Positions 42,814 to 53,053 of a stretch of 64,000 nucleotides of DNA are shown here, piece after piece (the first letter of the stretch is position 1; each line of letters opens with the position of its first letter). Under the pieces are notes generated by a model, which ran no database searches, had not been told where the DNA came from, and saw only the letters and a list, made by a program, of their open reading frames with translations. The position numbers and the translations under genes were made by a program. Source of the stretch: Rhodospirillaceae bacterium (GTDB lineage: Bacteria > Pseudomonadota > Alphaproteobacteria > UBA8366); the NCBI GenBank assembly GCA_002716125.1, contig PAZH01000004.1, positions 62,001-126,000 on the forward strand, read 5' to 3'.

Positions 42814-42980
42814 GTCGATCTAAAGCGTATCGATGCCCTGAAACGCGACGGTTTTCGTGCATGCGACTGCCATTGCCCACCCCGGTCGATTGCGTTCTCG
42901 GGAGGCTATGGAGAGGTTTGGTGCAGATTCTCGCCGATGCCGGACGTCGTGAATTGAGGCTTCGCAAATGTATGGGTTTT

Positions 42981-42996
42981 TGGTATAATCCTTGCG
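42981..42996 (+). promoter_or_regulatory. Possible sigma-54 (-24/-12) promoter, overlapping an extended -10 TATAAT
   Basis: TGG-N8-TTGC with 12-nt GG-to-GC spacing; the same bases contain TGgTATAAT. Confidence 0.4.
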
Positions 42997-43034
42997 TCAA
43001 GAATTGACGGTTTTAGATACGGGTAAGAATTACC

Positions 43035-44159
43035 ATGGTCCTTCCACTCGGAAGCAGCGGCTCCGGCGGCTTCGCCAGTGCGTTCAGCACTGTCGGCCTG
43101 GAGCTGTTTTCATTGCTACCGAATGCGGCAGCGGCGCGCGGTCTCAGTATCGCGGCGGCAGCGCAGGATCGCACGAGTTTTGAGCCGATTCGCCAGGACC
43201 GAGACATCGAAGTGGCCGCGCGGCAGGCCGAACAGCAAGCGAAAGATTTAGGCCGAATTAAAACCAAATTGGATACGGTCGACCGGCTTGTGGAACGTGC
43301 CCGCGACAAGCTCGATGAAATTCGACTGCTTTTGGTCGATATGCGTAAGGCGGTCGAACTTTCCCAATTGTCGACCGCAACGGATGAAGAAAAGCGCACC
43401 CAAGCAAACGTCTTCGACCAAAAGCTCGGTGAGATTAACATCAAGGTCCGAAACTTCGGAACCCTCGGTAACAACCTACTCGGCAGTCAGTTTCGGGATG
43501 TTTTCTCTGCGGACACAGTCTCTTTCCCGGTTCGGCCCAATAGTCTGCAGGAAGACAGCATTACCGGCCTTTTTGCCGGGAGCGATTTTACGATCACCGA
43601 AACCAGCACGGGCGATATCTTTGTGCCGGATATCTTTGGGGCGAAGGTCGAAGCCCTTCCGGTCGATATCAATGCCGATGCCAACAACGGCATTCTGCTG
43701 CTCGACGATGATACGGTTACATTGGATAACAGTACGGGTGCGGTATCGATCACGCGAAACGGCGAAGGCTCTCCGGTCTTGGAAGGGACGCTCGAGCGTA
43801 AAGGGCTCGAAGTCTTGTTTTCGCCGTTCTACGAGAACTTCTTGAACGACACGGCGCTCCAGAATGCGTTGGAGGATGTTGATTCGGCGACAGGTACCAT
43901 CCGCTTCATCACGGGCATTTTCGACGGGTTTGTGGGGCGGGTCGGTGCCCGGCGGGATCAGATCGCCAATCTCATCAAAGAAAACGAGAAGTTCGCCCAG
44001 CGCGTCGAAACGGAGAATCTGCGAGACCTCCTGCAAAGACAAGCGGAGCAGGACCGAAACACGCTCTTATTCTCGGGTGCCCTGAATTCGACAATCGGGT
44101 TCTCGGACAGTGGCGTCCTCACGACCGCGATCAACAACTTGGTCGACGTCCAGGTTTAA
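43035..44159 (+). CDS. Uncharacterised protein with flagellin-like helical N/C termini and variable centre
   Basis: N-terminal helical VERARDKLDEIRLLLVDMRKAVE...DQKLGEINIKVRNFGTLGNNLLGS; Thr/Asp/Gly-rich beta-like centre; helical C-terminus. Complete 374-aa ORF. Confidence 0.6.
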   Translation: MVLPLGSSGSGGFASAFSTVGLELFSLLPNAAAARGLSIAAAAQDRTSFEPIRQDRDIEVAARQAEQQAKDLGRIKTKLDTVDRLVERARDKLDEIRLLLVDMRKAVELSQLSTATDEEKRTQANVFDQKLGEINIKVRNFGTLGNNLLGSQFRDVFSADTVSFPVRPNSLQEDSITGLFAGSDFTITETSTGDIFVPDIFGAKVEALPVDINADANNGILLLDDDTVTLDNSTGAVSITRNGEGSPVLEGTLERKGLEVLFSPFYENFLNDTALQNALEDVDSATGTIRFITGIFDGFVGRVGARRDQIANLIKENEKFAQRVETENLRDLLQRQAEQDRNTLLFSGALNSTIGFSDSGVLTTAINNLVDVQV

Positions 44160-44180
44160 AGCCGCAACCCCATCCCGGGC

Positions 44181-45140
44181 TCAATCCGCTTCTTGGTTGC
44201 TGTCCCGCCGCTGTTCGATCGCATCCCAGACTTCCGCCTCTAGAGAAACACCGTCGAACCGGTTGATTTCTTGTATACCCGTCGGCGACGTGACGTTTAT
44301 TTCCGTCACGTAACCGCCGATGACGTCGATCCCGACGAAGATCAGTCCTTTTTCACTGAGGATCGGACCGATGGAATCGCAAATTTCTCTTTCGCGGCTG
44401 GTCAGTTCGGTCTTCTGGGGCTCCGCACCGACGTGCATATTCGCTCGCGCCTCACCTGGAGGCGGCACGCGCAGGACGCCGCCGACCGGTTTGCCGTCGA
44501 CAAGGATGATCCGTTTATCGCCTTCGCGGACAGCCGGCATGTATTGTTGGACGATAATGGGCTCGCGGTAGAATTCCGTGAAGAGCTCCAGCAGTGAATT
44601 CAGATTTTCGTCCTCGGGCGTGATGTGAAAAACGCCGGCACCGCCATTGCCGAAAAGCGGTTTAACGATGATGTCTTTATAGTCCCGCCGGAATGCGAGG
44701 ATATCGTCGCGGCTGCAGGTAATCAGAGTCGGCGGCATCAACTCCGAAAAATGCGTTACAAAGAGTTTTTCCGGCGCGTTCCGGACTTCCGCCGGATCGT
44801 TCACCACCAAAGTCTGCGGATGTACATGTTCCAACAGATGGGTGGCCGTAATATAGCTCATATCGAAAGGCGGATCCTGACGCATCAAGATGACGTCGAG
44901 CGTTTCAAGATCGAGCAACTCCGGCGCGCCAAGCGTATAGTGATTTCCTTTTTCGCGCCTTACTTCCAACGGCTGCGCGCGTGCATAGAGGCGGTTTTGG
45001 CGAAAGACGAGCGCTTCCGGCAGATAGTGGAACATCGCATGGCGCCTCGCCTGAGCTTCCATCGCGAGCATGAAAGTACTATCCGCATCGATGTCGATCG
45101 ATTCGATGGGGTCCATTTGGATGGCGACGGCGAGGCTCAT
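44181..45140 (-). CDS. gshB: Glutathione synthase
   Basis: [58 protein letters not shown]. Confidence 0.97.
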   Translation of the reverse strand: MSLAVAIQMDPIESIDIDADSTFMLAMEAQARRHAMFHYLPEALVFRQNRLYARAQPLEVRREKGNHYTLGAPELLDLETLDVILMRQDPPFDMSYITATHLLEHVHPQTLVVNDPAEVRNAPEKLFVTHFSELMPPTLITCSRDDILAFRRDYKDIIVKPLFGNGGAGVFHITPEDENLNSLLELFTEFYREPIIVQQYMPAVREGDKRIILVDGKPVGGVLRVPPPGEARANMHVGAEPQKTELTSREREICDSIGPILSEKGLIFVGIDVIGGYVTEINVTSPTGIQEINRFDGVSLEAEVWDAIEQRRDSNQEAD

Positions 45141-45227
45141 GTGGATTACCAATACTGTTTTGTTTTACCTTCCGATCCGGCGACCGGGTGACGGCATTAA
45201 ACTATATGACCGGGGTTCGACCAATCC

Positions 45228-46064
45228 CTAGTTCATACGCCGCCGCAATGCTTGCAGAAGTGCGGCGGTCTCTTGCCGGCGCGGGTCGTGGGTTTCGAGC
45301 TTAACTGACGATTCCAGCGCATGGATAGCGGTGGAAAGATTGCCAAGCTGCACATTCAGCATCCCGAGATCACGCCAAAGTTCGCTCTGGCCTGGCGCGA
45401 ACAAGAGCATGGATTCCACAATTTCGACGGCCCGTTCGAAGCGCTGCATTTGGACCAGACGAAGCCTTATGTTGCTTTGAAGGCGGAGGAGAACGGCACG
45501 ATCGGGCACGGGTGCATACATTTCCGCATTCAATTCCGCGTCTTGCCCAGCGACGAGCTTCAGCAGTTCGCGCAGTTCATGCGGGCTGCGCGAGACGCCT
45601 TCGTGGAATGGATCGAGGATCGCGCGCTCTCCGTTTCGTTCCAACGCGATGAGAAAATGCCCGGGGAAATTCAAACCGTGAGCGCGCCATCCCTGCGTTC
45701 TCGCCGTGTGCATATACAGAATGCCGAGTGCGACCGGCAGACCCTTTCGTCTCTCGATAACATTCATCAAGTCGGCATTTTGTAAGTCGTCGTATGTCTG
45801 ATCATCGCCGCGATAGCCGTTGGAGACGACCATGACGTTTGCGAGTGCTTTGGCGTCGTCCGCCAAAGACGCACTCTGTGATGTGACGACGGCTTCTGAC
45901 AATTCGGTCCCGAGCTGTACCAAATGCGCTTCAAAGGGGTCGAGGTCTGGTTGCGCCCGATTGAGCGCGGCGAGATGCAGCGCCGCGCGGGCGATATCGA
46001 AGTCGTGTTCCGGCCCGTCGCCGACCTCACGCAAAAACACTTCGGAGTCCGATTTACCCTTCAT
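45228..46064 (-). CDS. SirB1-like transglutaminase family protein
   Basis: RKGLPVALGILYMHTARTQGWRAHGLNFPGHFLIAL, C-terminal TPR-like region. Confidence 0.87.
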   Translation of the reverse strand: MKGKSDSEVFLREVGDGPEHDFDIARAALHLAALNRAQPDLDPFEAHLVQLGTELSEAVVTSQSASLADDAKALANVMVVSNGYRGDDQTYDDLQNADLMNVIERRKGLPVALGILYMHTARTQGWRAHGLNFPGHFLIALERNGERAILDPFHEGVSRSPHELRELLKLVAGQDAELNAEMYAPVPDRAVLLRLQSNIRLRLVQMQRFERAVEIVESMLLFAPGQSELWRDLGMLNVQLGNLSTAIHALESSVKLETHDPRRQETAALLQALRRRMN

Positions 46065-46696
46065 TAGGACGCGGGCTTTGCTTTGTCTTGCGGGACATTA
46101 ACCTTTGTCCGTCGCGCTGGGTCGTTCTTCAAAACGGCGTGGCTAGTCACCCGGCGCACATAACTGACGTCGCGCGCATGATCGAGGACGCGGTCCAATT
46201 CTTTCTGATCTTGTGCGATACCCATGATGAAGACATGGCCGTTAACCGTGTCGATGGAATAGTTGATCGCCTTGACTTGGCTGTCGACCGTAAGCTTCAC
46301 CGTAAGTTGCGTCGTCACCCAGCCGTCCCGTGCAAAATCGATCAGGCCGCTACGGTCACGAATTTCGATCTGATTGATAACTTCCCGAACACCCTCCACT
46401 TGCCAGGCCACGCGAACGGCATCAACGCGGTGTTGTGGTTTTGCGACGTTACCGGACAGCAGAACCCGGCCTTCGTGTACTTGGCTGGATACGTCGAGAA
46501 AAATATCGGGGTCGATTTCGAGCCAGTGTGAGTTGATCGTCGCTTGTATAAACTTGTCGGAGACGGCGGCGCTCAACCCCCGTTCCTCCATTGAGGCCGT
46601 GCCGGCGGCCGCGCCGGCTCCGACCAGAACGCCGCACCCGGAAAGTGAGAATGCAGCGAAGATTGCAACAGAGAAGAGGCAAAAGAATTTTCTCAT
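46064..46696 (-). CDS. BON-domain lipoprotein
   Basis: Lipobox LSGCG; paired BON-like regions VLLSGNVAKPQHRVDAVRVAWQVEGVREVINQI and VNGHVFIMGIAQDQKELDRVLDHARDVSYVRRV. Confidence 0.9.
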   Translation of the reverse strand: MRKFFCLFSVAIFAAFSLSGCGVLVGAGAAAGTASMEERGLSAAVSDKFIQATINSHWLEIDPDIFLDVSSQVHEGRVLLSGNVAKPQHRVDAVRVAWQVEGVREVINQIEIRDRSGLIDFARDGWVTTQLTVKLTVDSQVKAINYSIDTVNGHVFIMGIAQDQKELDRVLDHARDVSYVRRVTSHAVLKNDPARRTKVNVPQDKAKPAS

Positions 46697-46783
46697 TTTT
46701 CCGGCAAATTCAGATCGAAGGTGACTTCAGGATAAGGTGATTCGCCGGGCCCGGCTAGAATTTCAAATGCGGATTGCGATGGT

Positions 46784-47149
46784 CTAGTCATCGGCACGCC
46801 AGGCATCTTCGATATGCCGCGGCCATTGCCAAGGCTGGACGATGACGAGATCAAATCGAACGGCATAGTTTTCGAATCCGGACCGATTTCCAACCAGCCA
46901 CGTCGCCGCCTGCACGAGCCGCCTCTTTTGCCTGTCGGATACGATGCCTTCCATATCAAGCAATTGTCGGGCTTTGACTTCCACGATCACCAGAACGAGA
47001 CCGCGCCGAGCGACAATGTCGATCTCACCGGCTGGTGTCAAAAGGCGTCGTTCGAGGATCACGTAGCCTTTGAGGCGCAATAGCCAAGCGGTCAGAGTTT
47101 CAGCGCGTCGACCCCAGCGTTCCGCGGCTTGCTTTTGAGGACCTTTCAT
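46784..47149 (-). CDS. yraN: YraN family (UPF0102) endonuclease-like protein
   Basis: GRRAETLTAWLLRLKGYVILERRLLTPAGEIDIVARRGLVLVIVEVKAR. Confidence 0.93.
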   Translation of the reverse strand: MKGPQKQAAERWGRRAETLTAWLLRLKGYVILERRLLTPAGEIDIVARRGLVLVIVEVKARQLLDMEGIVSDRQKRRLVQAATWLVGNRSGFENYAVRFDLVIVQPWQWPRHIEDAWRADD

Positions 47150-47227
47150 CCGGCGATTTCCATTTGGTGCGCCACCGGTTTACTTGCTTGGTCGTCGTCG
47201 TTAGGCTTCGCGATCAAATCGAGCAGG

Positions 47228-48727
47228 ATGGGCAAACGTTTCATCGGACGCAGGAGAAATAAAATTTCCGTCACGCCCAAATCATTCAAAATTTTCGGAA
47301 GTTTGCTTGGCATTCTGATGTTGGTTGCCTGTCAATCAGCAACATTGGTAAAGGCTCCGGAAAGCAAGACACAAAACGATGTTCCCGTCCATCGATTGCC
47401 GACAATGGACCCCGAAGGTCCGGCGTTTAAAGCAAAAGAGCAATCGGAAACGGTTAAGAAAGCGACAGTGGAATCATCCCCGGCGCCCGCTGTGCAAACG
47501 AACACGGAAGTCGCGGCGCTACCGGCCGTCGAAGCGGCACCGGCCGCGCCGTCGCCGGGCCTAGCGCAGCCACGACGCCTTGAGAATGCGAAATACAAAA
47601 TCGGCATTCTGCTGCCTCTGAGTGGACGCCGTGAATTGCTGGGCCGCGAACTTTTGGATGCGGCGCAAATAGCAGTGTTCGACCTCGCCGATAAAGATTT
47701 CGTCATTTATCCGTTCGATACGAAAGGCACGGAAGCCGGGGCCGCTGCCGCGGCACAAGAAGCGGTGCGCACCGGCGTCGATCTCATTCTCGGGCCGCTC
47801 CTGGCGAGTTCCGTCCGGACCGTGCGTCCCGTAGCGGCGAGCGCGGGTGTTTCCGTTGTCGCTTTTTCGAACTCGCATGAAGTCGCGGGCGATGGGGTTT
47901 TCATTTTGGGTTTCGTGCCTCAGCAACAAGTGGACGCCATCGTCGATTATGCGGTTGAAGAAGGGCTTTATCGTTATGCGGTACTGGCGCCGAATGACGC
48001 GTATGGCCGTGCCGTGGTTGCCGCATTTAAAGGGGCGATTGCCGAACGCGAGGCGGAAATCGTTCGGCTGGAATACTACGACCCGGCTGCGACCGATTTT
48101 AGCCGTCCGGCAAAAGCGATCGCGGACTACGATCGCCGGCATAAGGCGCTGTTAGAGCAGCGCGCGGAGTTGGAAGCGCGAGACGATGAAGTTTCAAAAC
48201 AAACGCTGAAGCGACTCGAGAAGTTGGATACGCTTGGCGACGTCGACTTTGACGCTGTTCTGTTGCCGGGCCGCGGCCAGCAACTGAAAGCCATCGCCTC
48301 GCTCTTGTCGTTCTACGATGTCGATCAGCCGGCCGTAAGGCTGCTCGGCCTGAGTAACTGGGCGCAAACCGCAAACATTGAAGCGGAGCCATCGCTAAGC
48401 TTGAGTTGGTATGCTGCCCCGCCGCGCGATGAGCGGGAGAATTTCTTCCGGCGATATCGAGAATTCTACGGTCGTCCGCCCGCCGCAATTGCATCGCTCG
48501 CTTACGACGCAACGGCGCTGGCGATCGTGTTGGCTCAAAGCAAGAGTGGTGTCGCATTTTCGCCGGACCGTCTCGTTCAACCCTATGGTTTCTTGGGCGT
48601 CGATGGTCTGTTCCGGCTGCGGCCGGAAGGTGTGGCCGAGCGGGTTTTTGAAATCCGGGAGATTACGCGCAACGGGTTCCGGATCAAACGGCCGGCGCTG
48701 ACCGCATTCCCTCAAGCTGGCGGCTAA
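47228..48727 (+). CDS. Penicillin-binding protein activator (LppC/LpoA-like lipoprotein)
   Basis: Lipobox LMLVAC; KIGILLPLSGRRELLGRELLDAAQIAVFDLADKDFVIYPFDTKGT. Confidence 0.9.
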   Translation: MGKRFIGRRRNKISVTPKSFKIFGSLLGILMLVACQSATLVKAPESKTQNDVPVHRLPTMDPEGPAFKAKEQSETVKKATVESSPAPAVQTNTEVAALPAVEAAPAAPSPGLAQPRRLENAKYKIGILLPLSGRRELLGRELLDAAQIAVFDLADKDFVIYPFDTKGTEAGAAAAAQEAVRTGVDLILGPLLASSVRTVRPVAASAGVSVVAFSNSHEVAGDGVFILGFVPQQQVDAIVDYAVEEGLYRYAVLAPNDAYGRAVVAAFKGAIAEREAEIVRLEYYDPAATDFSRPAKAIADYDRRHKALLEQRAELEARDDEVSKQTLKRLEKLDTLGDVDFDAVLLPGRGQQLKAIASLLSFYDVDQPAVRLLGLSNWAQTANIEAEPSLSLSWYAAPPRDERENFFRRYREFYGRPPAAIASLAYDATALAIVLAQSKSGVAFSPDRLVQPYGFLGVDGLFRLRPEGVAERVFEIREITRNGFRIKRPALTAFPQAGG

Positions 48728-48737
48728 GAAAAAAGCG

Positions 48738-49886
48738 CTATGTTAGCAGGCCATCAACAATCGAGTTAAGCCGCGAGCGGCCGGCGGCGGTCGTTCGCAA
48801 GACGCCTTGATCGTTTTCGATTAAGTCGAGTTCCAGATACGTTTGGAACGTCTCGATGTTCAGGCATTCCTCAAGTGGTTTCCCGGCCTCCGAGAGAAAG
48901 CGTTCGTGCGGAATACCATCGCGGGTCCGCAGTCCCATCAAGACAAGTTCTGCGAGGCGCTCGTCCCGGTCCAAGGCTTCCGCGTGCCGTGTTCCATGGC
49001 CTTCTTGTTCGACCATTTGCAGCCATCTTTCCGGCAATTTGCGTCGCTTGACCGCAAACTTTCCGCCCTCTTTCTCCAGGCGGGCATGTGCGCCGGGCCC
49101 AATTCCGGCGTAATTCCCGTACTGCCAATAGAGCAGATTGTGCCGGCATTCGGCGCCTGGGGCGGCGTGGTTCGAAATTTCGTACGCCGGCAGGCCTGCA
49201 TCCGAAAGGCGTGCTTGCGTTGCTTCGAACATTTCGGCGGCTTCATCGTCGTCCAGTGGCGCTAAGCGGCCCTGGCGCCACAAACCGTAGAAAGGCGTGC
49301 CGCGCTCGATGGTGAGTTGATAGAGCGACAAATGCGAACCGGCGAGTGCTAGGGCACGGTCCAGTTCTTGGTGCCATGCGGATAACGTCTGTCCCGGTCG
49401 CGCATAAATGAGGTCGAAACTATATCGGCCAAAATGCGCGGCTGCGATCTCAATCGCATCGATGGCTTCTTTCGCGCTGTGGCCCCGGCCCAGAAAAGAG
49501 AGGACCTGGTCGTCAAAAGCTTGCACACCCAGGGACACGCGATTGACACCTGCCTCCTGCAAGGCCGAGAAGCGGGCGCTCTCGACGGACGTTGGATTGG
49601 CTTCGGCGGTGATTTCAACGTCTTCTGCAAGGCCCCAACAGCGATCGATTTGCTCAATGATCGCGGCAACGGTTTCAGGCGGCATAAGGGAGGGTGTGCC
49701 GCCGCCGAAGAAAATGCTGGTGACCTGACCGCCGTCCCAATCGTTCGCCGTGTGGTCGATTTCGCTCAGCATCGCCCGACGCCATCGATCCTGGTCGACC
49801 CGGTCGCGAACATGACTGTTGAAATCGCAATAAGGGCATTTAGACAGACAGAACGGCCAATGAACGTAAATGCCGAACGGCGCCAT
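48738..49886 (-). CDS. hemW: Radical SAM heme chaperone HemW
   Basis: FGIYVHWPFCLSKCPYCDFNSHVRD (CxxxCxxC), SIFFGGGTPSLM. Confidence 0.96.
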   Translation of the reverse strand: MAPFGIYVHWPFCLSKCPYCDFNSHVRDRVDQDRWRRAMLSEIDHTANDWDGGQVTSIFFGGGTPSLMPPETVAAIIEQIDRCWGLAEDVEITAEANPTSVESARFSALQEAGVNRVSLGVQAFDDQVLSFLGRGHSAKEAIDAIEIAAAHFGRYSFDLIYARPGQTLSAWHQELDRALALAGSHLSLYQLTIERGTPFYGLWRQGRLAPLDDDEAAEMFEATQARLSDAGLPAYEISNHAAPGAECRHNLLYWQYGNYAGIGPGAHARLEKEGGKFAVKRRKLPERWLQMVEQEGHGTRHAEALDRDERLAELVLMGLRTRDGIPHERFLSEAGKPLEECLNIETFQTYLELDLIENDQGVLRTTAAGRSRLNSIVDGLLT

Positions 49887-49894
49887 CGTCTTGC

Positions 49895-50491
49895 TCACGC
49901 GAAACAAGCGGCCACAAGTTTCCGGAATGCGTCCGCGCGATGGCTAATTTCGTGTTTCTCTGTCTGGTTCATCTCGCCGAAGGTTTCGGTCCGGTTGTCT
50001 GGCAGAAACATCGGATCGTAACCGAAGCCGAGGTCGCCGCGTGGCGGCCACACAAGCGAACCGGCGATAAGGCCTTCGAAGGTTTCGGTGTGGCCGTCCG
50101 GCCATGCAAGGGCTAAGGCGCAAATAAACTGAGCACTTCGATCGCTGCCTTCCGGTAACTTTTCCTCGACCTTGCGCATGGCCATGTCGAAGTCTTTCTC
50201 CGGTCCGCCCCAACGCGCGGAATAAATTCCGGGTTCACCGCCCAAGGCATCCACCGCCAGGCCCGAATCGTCCGACAAAGCCGGCAGCTGTGATGCTTGG
50301 GCAGCCGCTTCCGCTTTGAGAATGGCGTTGGCGACGAAAGTCGTGCCGGTCTCTTCGGGCTCGTCCAAAGTCAATTCGATGGCGGACTTTACCTCGACGC
50401 CGAAGGGCTTCAGGAGATCGTCGATCTCGCGCACTTTGCCGGGATTGTGGCTGGCGATAATGAGTTGCTTGTCGGTGAAGCGTCGGGCCAT
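49895..50491 (-). CDS. rdgB: XTP/dITP diphosphatase
   Basis: [54 protein letters not shown]. Confidence 0.97.
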   Translation of the reverse strand: MARRFTDKQLIIASHNPGKVREIDDLLKPFGVEVKSAIELTLDEPEETGTTFVANAILKAEAAAQASQLPALSDDSGLAVDALGGEPGIYSARWGGPEKDFDMAMRKVEEKLPEGSDRSAQFICALALAWPDGHTETFEGLIAGSLVWPPRGDLGFGYDPMFLPDNRTETFGEMNQTEKHEISHRADAFRKLVAACFA

Positions 50492-50495
50492 GGGA

Positions 50496-51209
50496 CTATT
50501 GTAAACCAAGTGCGGATTTTTGTGCTTTGACCAGCTGAGCGATGCCATCCGTTGCGAGCGTCAGTAGCGCGTCGAACTGCTCACGCAAAAAGGGGTCGCC
50601 CTCGGCTGTGCCTTGTACTTCCACGATACCGCCACTGCCAGTTAGCACAAAATTGGCGTCCGCTTGCGCGGTCGAGTCCTCCGCATAATCCAGATCGAGA
50701 ACCGCCTCGCCATTCCAAAGACCGCAGGAGATCGCCGCGACCTCATCCGTAAGGGGAATCGTCTCGACGGCTCCGATGCGCTGCAGGTGTTGGAACGCGA
50801 GATGGAGTGCGACGAAACCGCCGGTGATGGCCGCCGTCCGCGTGCCGCCATCTGCCTGTAAGACATCGCAATCGATTCGGACTTGGCGCTCGCCGAATCC
50901 TTCCATGTCGGTAACGGCCCGCAAGCTGCGTCCGATGAGACGCTGGATTTCTTGCGTACGGCCCGTCGAAAGCGTTCGTTTTCGATCGTTCCGAGTATTG
51001 GTGGCGCGGGGCAACATGCCGTACTCAGCCGTCACCCAGCCGCGACCACTATTGCGCATGAAAGGCGGCACCGAATCTTCGACACTGGCCGTGCAGAGCA
51101 CATGCGTATCGCCAAACTTGGCGAGGCAGGACCCTTCCGCATATTTCGAGAAATCAGTCTCTAAAACGATATTGCGCAATTGATCGGTGTTTCTGCCGGA
51201 CGGGCGCAT
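50496..51209 (-). CDS. rph: Ribonuclease PH
   Basis: [76 protein letters not shown]. Confidence 0.98.
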   Translation of the reverse strand: MRPSGRNTDQLRNIVLETDFSKYAEGSCLAKFGDTHVLCTASVEDSVPPFMRNSGRGWVTAEYGMLPRATNTRNDRKRTLSTGRTQEIQRLIGRSLRAVTDMEGFGERQVRIDCDVLQADGGTRTAAITGGFVALHLAFQHLQRIGAVETIPLTDEVAAISCGLWNGEAVLDLDYAEDSTAQADANFVLTGSGGIVEVQGTAEGDPFLREQFDALLTLATDGIAQLVKAQKSALGLQ

Positions 51210-51317
51210 AAGCGTACCTTTTTCGTAATTTTGCCCGCAAGCTAACGGCTCCGAAGAGCGAGGTCCAGCGGTGCTCTCATTGACGCTCACCAGGACGCTT
51301 ACTACATTCTCCGCACC

Positions 51318-52355
51318 ATGATCTCTGAGATGAACGAACGTTCGCGCGAAATTATGCGGCTCATTGTTGAGGCGTATACCGAGACCGGCTCCGCCGTCGG
51401 CTCTCGCACGTTGTCGCGCCGTCTCGATCTGCCATTGTCGCCGGCGACGATTCGCAACGTCATGGCCGATTTGGAAGATCTCGGCCTGCTCTATTCGCCA
51501 CATACCTCGGCGGGCCGTCTGCCGACGGACGCCGGACTTCGAATGTTCGTCGACGGTTTACTTGAAATCGGGAACCTCACGGAAGAGGAGCGCGCGCACA
51601 TTGAAAGCCAATGTGCGGCGACGGGCCGAAGCCCGCAGAAAGTGCTCGAAGAAGCCTCTGATATGCTGTCCGGCCTGTCGTCATGCGCCGGCCTTGTGAT
51701 GGCGCCGACGCAGGAAGAATCGCTGCGGCATATCGAGTTCGTTTCGCTGGCGCCGGGCCGCGCCCTTGTCGTTTTGGTCAGCGAAAGCGGTATGGTCGAG
51801 AACCGGGTCATCGATGTGCCGCTCGATATGCCGACGTCGAAAATGGTCGAAGCGAGCAATTTCTTAAGTTCCAAGTTGGTGGGCCGAAGCCTGGCGGAAG
51901 CGCGCCGCGAAATCGACGGAGAGATAGCTGAACATCGCGCGACGTTGGATTCGCTCACCCAGAAAGTCGTTGAAGCCGGATTGGCCACTTGGTCCGAAGG
52001 GGGCAACGACGGTGGTGTCCTGATTGTCCGTGGACAGGCGAAGCTGCTAGACGATGTGACGGCGTTGGGTGATCTAGAGCGTATTCGCGGTCTCTTTCAG
52101 GCTTTGGAGACAAAAGAATCGTTGTTGCGGCTTTTGGAAGTTACGGAAGCTGGCGAAGGGGTTCAGATTTTCATCGGTGCGGAGAACGATTTGTTTGCGC
52201 TTTCCGGTTGTTCGATGATTATCGCGCCTTACCAAAACCATCAGGAACAAATTGTCGGTGCCATTGGCGTGATCGGCCCGACGCGCATGAATTACGCACG
52301 AATAATTCCAATGGTCGACTATACGGCCAAGCTTGTCGGGCGAGTGCTCGGCTAG
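51318..52355 (+). CDS. hrcA: Heat-inducible transcriptional repressor HrcA
   Basis: [65 protein letters not shown]. Confidence 0.98.
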   Translation: MISEMNERSREIMRLIVEAYTETGSAVGSRTLSRRLDLPLSPATIRNVMADLEDLGLLYSPHTSAGRLPTDAGLRMFVDGLLEIGNLTEEERAHIESQCAATGRSPQKVLEEASDMLSGLSSCAGLVMAPTQEESLRHIEFVSLAPGRALVVLVSESGMVENRVIDVPLDMPTSKMVEASNFLSSKLVGRSLAEARREIDGEIAEHRATLDSLTQKVVEAGLATWSEGGNDGGVLIVRGQAKLLDDVTALGDLERIRGLFQALETKESLLRLLEVTEAGEGVQIFIGAENDLFALSGCSMIIAPYQNHQEQIVGAIGVIGPTRMNYARIIPMVDYTAKLVGRVLG

Positions 52356-52370
52356 AAAGAAAGCGAAGAG

Positions 52371-53042
52371 ATGATCGATACGAGTGAAGACCGCGACACC
52401 GAGAAACCAGAAATGGAAGAGCCGGTCGAGGAAGTGCAGATTTCCGAGGAAGCGCAGCAGATCGCAGAAGATGCGGACAGCGATGCCGTCGAGGAATCCC
52501 CGGCAGAGGAAGCAACGCCCGAAGCATCGGCGGCCCCCTCCGCAGAAGAACAAGCGGCCGAAATGAAAGACCGCTTGCTGCGTGCTTTGGCCGATGTCGA
52601 GAACACGCGCCGCCGCGCGGCACGCGATCTTGAGGATGCCCGCAAATATGCCGCCAGCGGGTTCGCGAAAGACCTGCTCAATGTATCCGATAATTTGCGA
52701 CGTGCTTTGGATGCCGTGGCCGATGATGCGCGGGAGGGTGACGAGACCGTTAAGAATCTCGTTCAAGGCATCGAGATGGTCGAGAAGGAACTTCTGAGTG
52801 CGTTTGAGCGCCAGGGCATCAAGAAAGTCGATCCTCTGGGTGAGCCTTTCGACCATAACTTCCACCAGGCGATGTACGAAAAACCGGATACGGAGTATGC
52901 CAACGGTACCGTCGCCGAGGTGCTGCAACCAGGCTATGTGATGCACGATAGGCTATTGCGTCCGGCGATGGTCGCAGTTGCGAAGGGCGATGCTGCGGGC
53001 ACGCCGCCTGACGACGTGGATTCGGTCGACACGACAGCCTGA
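52371..53042 (+). CDS. grpE: Nucleotide exchange factor GrpE
   Basis: RLLRALADVENTRRRAARDLEDARKYAASGFAKDLLNVSDNLRRAL, NFHQAMYE. Confidence 0.97.
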   Translation: MIDTSEDRDTEKPEMEEPVEEVQISEEAQQIAEDADSDAVEESPAEEATPEASAAPSAEEQAAEMKDRLLRALADVENTRRRAARDLEDARKYAASGFAKDLLNVSDNLRRALDAVADDAREGDETVKNLVQGIEMVEKELLSAFERQGIKKVDPLGEPFDHNFHQAMYEKPDTEYANGTVAEVLQPGYVMHDRLLRPAMVAVAKGDAAGTPPDDVDSVDTTA

Positions 53043-53053
53043 GAACCGGCGCA

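Noticed and set aside
52340-52355. GAGTGCTCGG near the hrcA stop as a CIRCE half-site
   Set aside because: No matching TTAGCACTC arm at 9-nt spacing; part of the hrcA coding end
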